A stretch of 64,000 bases of DNA from assembly GCF_900119155.1 (NCBI RefSeq), contig NZ_FPIR01000019.1:23010-87009 (forward strand), read 5' to 3'. This stretch comes from Ruminococcus sp. YE71 (lineage in GTDB: Bacteria > Bacillota > Clostridia > Oscillospirales > Ruminococcaceae). The notes under the pieces were generated by a model, which saw only the letters and a program-made list of their open reading frames with translations, was not told the DNA's origin and did not search any database. This document shows, piece by piece, positions 59,676-64,000 of this stretch; position 1 is the stretch's first letter; every line of letters begins with the position of its first letter. The translations under genes were made by a program, and so were the position numbers.

Positions 59676-60170
59676 TTATGGAAGTTTGTCAACCGCTTCA
59701 TCATCAAATAAATTGATGATTTTCTTTCCATGTTGTTCAGCATATTTTACCGCCTTGGCTGCACCACCGCTTTTGCGTTCTATCGCACAGATGACGAGAT
59801 CACTTCTGATTATCATTTGCTTGTTACGCTCGAAGATCGCTGACTTCGGGTGTGCTTCTGATGATTCAGCACACACCTCGACTTCATCATAATAGTTGAG
59901 ATATTCCTTTTCGTTGTTACGATATTCGGCTTTCATATAGGGCAGGACAAGGGTGAAATGGGTGTTTCCGTTTCCGTAACTGGCGACGGCTCTCTTTATG
60001 GCTGCCGATGCAAGCAAATCAAAATCCCCATCCCTGCCCACAAGGAACTCGACATACTCCTTGCTGTTGATAAGATTCCGTAGTATGGACATGAGCTTAT
60101 CTTCCAGAGCAAACAAATTTGGCAGCTCACGGTGGCCGAAAAAGCTGACAGTATAGATGTTCAAACTCAT
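59676..60170 (-). CDS. SLOG-family (DUF1273/YpsA-like) nucleotide-binding protein
   Basis: 164 residues. N-terminal YTVSFFGHRELPN and the core VGRDGDFDLLASAAIKRAV, then VICAIERKSGGAAKAVKYAE, fit the SLOG Rossmann-like superfamily, which binds nucleotides or nucleotide-derived signals and is often found in defence or stress loci. Its ATG overlaps the end of the methyltransferase remnant (ATGA), so in the parent locus it was probably translated together with an MmeI-type enzyme. Confidence 0.75.
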   Translation of the reverse strand: MSLNIYTVSFFGHRELPNLFALEDKLMSILRNLINSKEYVEFLVGRDGDFDLLASAAIKRAVASYGNGNTHFTLVLPYMKAEYRNNEKEYLNYYDEVEVCAESSEAHPKSAIFERNKQMIIRSDLVICAIERKSGGAAKAVKYAEQHGKKIINLFDDEAVDKLP

Positions 60171-60553
60171 TTATTACCACCCTCTGTCAGCTTTTGATAC
60201 ATCTTCATCAACTCTGCCACGCACTCGCTTTCGGTCATGGTCTTGTAGTCGAAGCCATAAGCCTGCATTACAGCCTTATCGTTGAGCTGGTGAGCCTTGC
60301 GAAGTTCGGGCGGCATGGTGGTCTCGTCATAGAGATCGGCAAGAGAGCAGTCAGGGTATTTAGCCCTTGCGTCGAGAATCGCTTGTGCGGTTTGCTCGAT
60401 TTTGGCTTTCTGTTCGGCGGTGGGGATACACCATGGAAAGTTGTTGTAAATAGAAGGAGAATAGCGATAATCGCTTTTTAACCTTCCACATACAGTTCTC
60501 ATCCATGACATATGAACATTTGATGTTAGTACACCAAAGTGAAATAAAGTCAT
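60167..60553 (-). pseudogene. C-terminal remnant of an MmeI-type DNA methyltransferase
   Basis: Only about the last 128 residues remain: TLFHFGVLTSNVHMSWMR, RLKSDYRYSPSIYNNFPW, then AEQKAKIEQTAQAILDARAK and YPDCSLADLYDETTMPPELR. This is the characteristic tail (target recognition end and helical C-terminus) of type IIL/MmeI-like fused restriction-methylation enzymes, normally over 900 residues. All catalytic motifs are missing. The frame runs on to 60604 across a junction at about 60553 with the preceding truncated gene. Confidence 0.8.
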
Positions 60554-60744
60554 GTTTTCTGCAACCGAACCGCTTTCTCGATGAACTCCGACTTGGTGGA
60601 GCAATTGTCGCCTTTGTACAGACTGTTTATCGTTTTCATCGTCTCTGGGAAAAGATACACTGCGAACCTCATTTTATCGGCTGTGACACCGTCGATTTCT
60701 CTCGCAATACCGCCGTTATCCCGGTCTTTCGTAAATTTTGACAC
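60550..60744 (-). pseudogene. truncated small element protein (N-terminal 60 residues)
   Basis: GTG at 60744 with GAAGGTGA upstream begins MSKFTKDRDNGGIAREIDGV, then MRFAVYLFPETMKTINSLYK and SEFIEKAVR. I recall intact relatives on clostridial conjugative elements that continue after SEFIEKA(I/V)R with FY-type residues, a ribbon-helix-helix-like pattern. Here the frame ends LQKT directly after that point, where the methyltransferase tail begins. So it was cut by a deletion. Confidence 0.6.
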
Positions 60745-61030
60745 CGTCAATTTTCACCTTCTTTCAAAATGACACCATTTTCAGAAAGCCGAAAACCCTC
60801 GCAATAATGCGGTCGGCTTTGCCGTCCGCTGTGAATTTTGCGGCAAATGGAGCCGCAATTTAACCAGCAAATCACAAATACCCCTCAAATCCCACCCTCA
60901 CGGGCTGCCATCCCATTTTCAAAACTCTGCGACAAACGCCCACAAACCGCCCCGACTGCCGAGGGGTACACCTTGCCGCCCTCGGTTCAGAAAACGGCAC
61001 ACGGGGCATTCTCGTGCGACACGTGGCGAG
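60745..61030. other. non-coding gap with small hairpins
   Basis: No supportable gene. TTGCGGC/GCCGCAA (60838-60858) and AAAGCCGA/TCGGCTTT (about 60785-60820) can pair. An origin of transfer could sit here, but nothing identifies one. Confidence 0.35.
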
Positions 61031-61255
61031 TTACGGCTCAGGCTTTGTACTGACACTCGCAGACCTGCGGCGTGGTCTTTCATGAGCAGACATCTTCTCG
61101 ATATAGTCCCTGACCACTTGCGGAACGACCTTGCCATAGAGTTGTTCAACATATTTGTCAAGTTCGGCGGCGAGGGTTGTGTTCTTCTGCTCGAGGTACA
61201 TCTCGATCGCCGACAGCTTTTCATCGCTGATCTGAACGCTTATCGTTTTCTTCAT
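61031..61255 (-). CDS. DUF6103-like small element protein
   Basis: 74 residues, MKKTISVQISDEKLSAIEMY, then LEQKNTTLAAELDKYVEQLY and VPQVVRDYIEKM. This pattern (short strand plus helices, YGKVVPxxVRxYI) matches a small protein family common on clostridial conjugative elements. It may be a DNA-binding or plasmid-partition-like factor; function unknown. The start overlaps the end of the upstream gene by four bases. Confidence 0.72.
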   Translation of the reverse strand: MKKTISVQISDEKLSAIEMYLEQKNTTLAAELDKYVEQLYGKVVPQVVRDYIEKMSAHERPRRRSASVSTKPEP

Positions 61256-62400
61256 GTCATTATCACTCCCATATTTTCATCTTCTGATTCGTCCTCGGTT
61301 TCCTCAATGACCTCATCGACAACCGCCGTGTAGAGCTGCTGCCCCTTGCCCGACAGCGCACCGTAGGTCGTGATCGTGCCGCCCTTCATGAAAAGAACAT
61401 TGCACCCGAGATCAGTCAGATCTGTATCGTCAAGAGCGCTTTCCGAGAAGTCCGGCGGCAGCAGCTTCTGCAAATACTTCTGTCCGAATTCATCGTAGCT
61501 GCGGACACTTCTGTCGAGATCATACTCATCAAGGTGCATGGTAATGTCCCACACCTCTTGGATACTATGCGATGGCAATGTTTGAAGAATTGCTTTCAGC
61601 TTCACCACCTCGTAGCCCTCCAGTTTCGACACCAAGTTTGCAAGGGCATTCAATGCCATAGGACTTTGCGGTTCATACCTGACTGGAATCGAACAGTTCA
61701 GGCTGTAATAATTCAGATCATCAAGAGGCACACCGCTCTCAGCTGAGAACTTTTCAAGATCGTCAGGGTTCACTGGCAGCCTGAAGTTCTGCCCACAGAT
61801 CTCAGGATCCTTTCCCGGCGGCACCAGCGTTATGCTGAACACATCGTCACGCCTGCCGACCGTGACCGATATATCCGGTTCCTCATAAGCCGCAGACTCG
61901 CAGTAGTATCCTTCAACAAAAATGCCGCCCTCGCGCTCGGCATAGGTTCTGCCGACCCAAGCCTTGTCCAGAATAGGCAGCAGATTCTCGGGGACATCTT
62001 CGAGCTCGGACAGCATATCGTTGTCAATGACCACCGCACCAAGTTCTGCAAAGTCTTTGCAATGATAGACAGGAATGCCGTCCGAGTAGGTCATACGAAT
62101 GAGTTCGTCTATCGTCCGCTGCGGCTTCACTTTGAGCAACGCCGCTATCTGAATATCCGGCTTTGAGGTACTGTTCAGGTCAAGCTGGTCTATCCTCTCT
62201 GCGAACACATTCATCTTCCAAAGGGCGGCGGTCAGCTGCATCCCTTCCAGAGCGCCCACCTCGTCACAGTCAGTGATCTTGATTTTTAGCTGCGTATCAT
62301 CCCCGGCTCTGAGTTTGTCAAGTTCGTCACGGATAATGAAAGGGTGACCCGGCAATGAAAGTTTGCTTGTGAACTTGCCGTTGATCGCTGTTATTTTCAT
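61252..62400 (-). CDS. conjugative-element protein, possibly ArdA-like antirestriction protein
   Basis: 382 residues, acidic (a feature of DNA-mimic ArdA proteins). It starts MKITAINGKFTSKLSLPGHP; segments such as LDDLNYYSLNCSIPVRYEPQ and LANLVSKLEGYEVVKLKAIL resemble proteins annotated as ArdA on gut conjugative elements. I am not certain of the family. The acidic tail (EETEDESEDENMG) is striking. It is in an operon with the DUF6103-like gene (four-base overlap). Confidence 0.5.
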   Translation of the reverse strand: MKITAINGKFTSKLSLPGHPFIIRDELDKLRAGDDTQLKIKITDCDEVGALEGMQLTAALWKMNVFAERIDQLDLNSTSKPDIQIAALLKVKPQRTIDELIRMTYSDGIPVYHCKDFAELGAVVIDNDMLSELEDVPENLLPILDKAWVGRTYAEREGGIFVEGYYCESAAYEEPDISVTVGRRDDVFSITLVPPGKDPEICGQNFRLPVNPDDLEKFSAESGVPLDDLNYYSLNCSIPVRYEPQSPMALNALANLVSKLEGYEVVKLKAILQTLPSHSIQEVWDITMHLDEYDLDRSVRSYDEFGQKYLQKLLPPDFSESALDDTDLTDLGCNVLFMKGGTITTYGALSGKGQQLYTAVVDEVIEETEDESEDENMGVIMT

Positions 62401-62415
62401 TTTGATATTTGCCTT

Positions 62416-63414
62416 CTATTCTTCGCTTTCATCACCGCTGCCGTCATCGCTGCTGTCGTCGGACGGAGCCAGTTCATCTATCTTATCCAGCACCGCCTGC
62501 GGATACCCGATGCCTTCATAGGTACACCAGCTCGTCCACGCCCCGTCAGACACAGCCTGCTTTGTGACATATCCGACTGCTTCATCGCAGAATACAACCT
62601 CACCGAGACCGACATAAATGCCATGCTTTGTGCCGTTATACAAGCCGATCCCGGCGACCTCGGGCATCGTGGAAAGGTCGCCCTGCTCGGTAAATGTCAG
62701 CGTATTATATCCGTTCCCGAAGCTCTTGCTGTCGGGAAGATAATTCAAGTAGCCAATCATAAGACCTGCATTATCACAGTATCGCAGCCGCTTTTCCGAA
62801 TCCTTTTCGCCGGTGAAGCCAGCTTTGTAGCCCCACCCCGACACATACGCATTGTTCGCCCACGCCGCTAAGTCAGCTGCGTTCTTGGTCGTGGGGTCAC
62901 TGAACATATACGGATTTATCGTATTGTTCATTACAAAAGTGTAGGTGTGCAGGTATTCCTCAAAGTCAATTACAAGTCCGTAGTTCTGGTTTATGCTGTC
63001 GATGAGGGCGGCATCGTCAGGCGCAGTCTTGAACAGATTTGCATAACTGTTGGCATTAAAATCATCCACGTTATCAAAAAAAGACACATAGATAAGCTGT
63101 GCCTTGATCGTCTGGTCGGCTATCCCGAGCGCAGCCATCTCCGCTTCGATACTGCCTCCGGCGGACTTCAGTGCGTCAAGCTCTGCCGCCTGCTCGCTGT
63201 CGAGACTCGCTATGAAATTGTCCTCAGTGAGCTGTGACAGGTCAATATCCGCAGTTCCAAGATCGACCGAGCCGAGATTTGAAAACACAACGACCGGCAG
63301 GCACAGCAGATAAATAAACCCGAAAGCAACACTAAGAACAAGAATGATGAGCTTCTTCCTCAGCTTTTCGTCAGAGAGTATCATCACCAACAGCTTAATC
63401 AGCTTCGCACTCAT
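62416..63414 (-). CDS. NlpC/P60-like conjugation protein with catalytic cysteine missing
   Basis: 332 residues. One membrane anchor (21-45) and an extracytoplasmic part. Residues about 180-310 follow the cell-wall hydrolase domain of conjugative elements (AAWANNAYVSGWGY, GLMIGYLNYL, STMPEVAGIGLYN, HGIYVGLGEVVF, AWTSWCTYEGIGYP). Where active relatives have D-C-[SV]-G-L, this protein has D214-N215-A216-G217-L. The histidine (H264) remains. A cysteine two residues earlier (C213) is out of register. Probably a pseudo-enzyme or wall-binding scaffold. Confidence 0.65.
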   Translation of the reverse strand: MSAKLIKLLVMILSDEKLRKKLIILVLSVAFGFIYLLCLPVVVFSNLGSVDLGTADIDLSQLTEDNFIASLDSEQAAELDALKSAGGSIEAEMAALGIADQTIKAQLIYVSFFDNVDDFNANSYANLFKTAPDDAALIDSINQNYGLVIDFEEYLHTYTFVMNNTINPYMFSDPTTKNAADLAAWANNAYVSGWGYKAGFTGEKDSEKRLRYCDNAGLMIGYLNYLPDSKSFGNGYNTLTFTEQGDLSTMPEVAGIGLYNGTKHGIYVGLGEVVFCDEAVGYVTKQAVSDGAWTSWCTYEGIGYPQAVLDKIDELAPSDDSSDDGSGDESEE

Positions 63415-63608
63415 GCCGACACCTCAATCTCCCTCACCTCAAACTCAATAAAATCATCGCAGACCTTCATGTCCTCGCCATGCTTGTATTCAAGTGCCGC
63501 ATACTCCGTAGAAAACAAAACGGGTACGCCGTTCTGACGTACCCAGTCCTCAAAAATCGTCGCCACATTCTGCGTGTAGCGAGTTTTCCATATTCCGTAT
63601 TTTGTCAA
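63411..63608 (-). CDS. 65-aa conjugative-element protein
   Basis: MTKYGIWKTRYTQNVATIFE, then WVRQNGVPVLFSTEYAALEY; a small alpha-beta protein with no family I can name. It overlaps the NlpC/P60-like gene by four bases and follows the next gene by 14 bases, so it belongs to the minus-strand conjugation-module operon. Confidence 0.65.
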   Translation of the reverse strand: MTKYGIWKTRYTQNVATIFEDWVRQNGVPVLFSTEYAALEYKHGEDMKVCDDFIEFEVREIEVSA

Positions 63609-63622
63609 GCTATCATGCCTCC

Positions 63623-63961
63623 TTACTCCATTTTCATACCTGTCTCAAAATCCGAATCGAGATCATGCTTGTCATAAATCTCACGGAGCATTTCGCTGAA
63701 TGTTTCTCTTGCCGCTATATCCATCGGGTCGTAGCGGCTGGCAAGAGTGCCCATCAGCACCTCCAGCGGATTCTTGAAACTGAGCAGATAGTCAGCCGCA
63801 TCATCGAGAATACAGGATTCAATATTCGTTCTGATGAACTTGACGGCTGCTATCTGTTCGGCGTTCTCAATCAGCTCATCGGCTGTCATGTCCCACCAGA
63901 TCTCACGCATGGATTCGTATTCAAGGTTTATCTTTTTCAGCAGCTTATCGATCGCAGTCAT
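63623..63961 (-). CDS. 112-aa conjugative-element protein
   Basis: MTAIDKLLKKINLEYESMRE, then IWWDMTADELIENAEQIAAV, YLLSFKNPLEVL. All-helical and acidic. I recall this type (W-x-x-M-[TS]-x-x-E-[LI]-I-E-N, LL-x-FKNPLEV) from clostridial conjugative elements, but cannot assign a function or a sure family number. GAGGTGAGAG precedes the ATG. Confidence 0.7.
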   Translation of the reverse strand: MTAIDKLLKKINLEYESMREIWWDMTADELIENAEQIAAVKFIRTNIESCILDDAADYLLSFKNPLEVLMGTLASRYDPMDIAARETFSEMLREIYDKHDLDSDFETGMKME

Positions 63962-63973
63962 GCTCTCACCTCA

Positions 63974-64000
63974 CTATCTTCCCCCAGCCGCTCCGAACAG
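63974..64000 (-). CDS. C-terminal end of an upstream element gene (partial)
   Basis: The minus-strand frame LFGAAGGR ends at TAG (63974-63976), 13 bases before the next ATG. This spacing and the open frame to the window edge suggest the previous operon gene, but only eight residues are visible. Confidence 0.4.
   Translation of the reverse strand: MFGAAGGR

Noticed and set aside
60745..61030. origin of transfer
   Set aside because: Hairpins are present but no nic-like sequence or adjacent relaxase gene is visible in the window.

Overview
The window looks like a chromosomal segment of a Gram-positive Clostridia member, most likely Ruminococcaceae/Oscillospiraceae (Ruminococcus-like); I do not name a species. 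The basis is strong Shine-Dalgarno sites (AGGAGG type), many near-consensus sigma-A promoters (TTGACA-17-TATAAT), a single-chain PurL of the clostridial type, a cotJABC spore-coat operon, SipW-type exported proteins, and a conjugative-element backbone of the kind common in gut clostridia. Base composition falls into three blocks by eye: a GC-rich housekeeping block (1-32.9 kb), an AT-rich surface-protein block (33-48.3 kb) and an intermediate mobile-element block (48.4-64 kb).

Region 1 (1-32.9 kb) holds folC (cut by the window edge), a class V aminotransferase, a FIST-GGDEF signalling protein, purL, an Lrp regulator coupled to an aminotransferase, ispE, a radical SAM enzyme coupled to a zinc-ribbon membrane protein, an HD protein, a DHH phosphoesterase and pyruvate kinase. 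It also has a PadR-ABC transporter-TraB/GumN lipoprotein locus, a polyprenyl-phosphate sugar transferase with an AI-2E family permease, tRNA-Thr, cotJABC, and a three-gene FAD oxidoreductase operon resembling anaerobic glycerol-3-phosphate oxidation. Between these genes sits a dispersed, non-coding, MITE-like repeat family (about 340-360 bp, hairpin ends, GAGTGCGGG-type terminal inverted repeats). At least five full or partial copies lie between 5.9 and 25.3 kb.

Region 2 (33.0-48.4 kb) is the most unusual part. Four exported proteins in a row carry the N-terminal hydrophobic segment ending in A-[WK]-F that marks SipW-processed TasA/camelysin-like matrix proteins. They are followed by a 3422-residue exported protein full of GLUG-like glycine repeats and without an LPXTG or membrane anchor. 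The first subunit has its own promoter and terminator. The other four genes share a second strong promoter and end at a terminator at 48.35 kb. I read this as a surface fibre or matrix system with a giant partner protein; the function is inferred.

Region 3 (48.4-64 kb) is part of an integrative/conjugative-type element. It carries a WYL regulator, a LexA-like repressor, a sigma-like factor, a large structured non-coding RNA followed by a train of hairpins, a PemK/MazF toxin with a tiny overlapping partner ORF, a DinG/XPD-like helicase, a DUF3789 peptide, and three tandem serine recombinase genes whose middle member lacks the catalytic domain. On the minus strand it has conjugation-module genes, including an NlpC/P60-like protein without its catalytic cysteine. 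A deletion scar there joins a truncated small DNA-binding-like protein to the tail of an MmeI-type methyltransferase, followed by a SLOG-family gene. No relaxase or secretion ATPase is visible; the element continues past the right edge.
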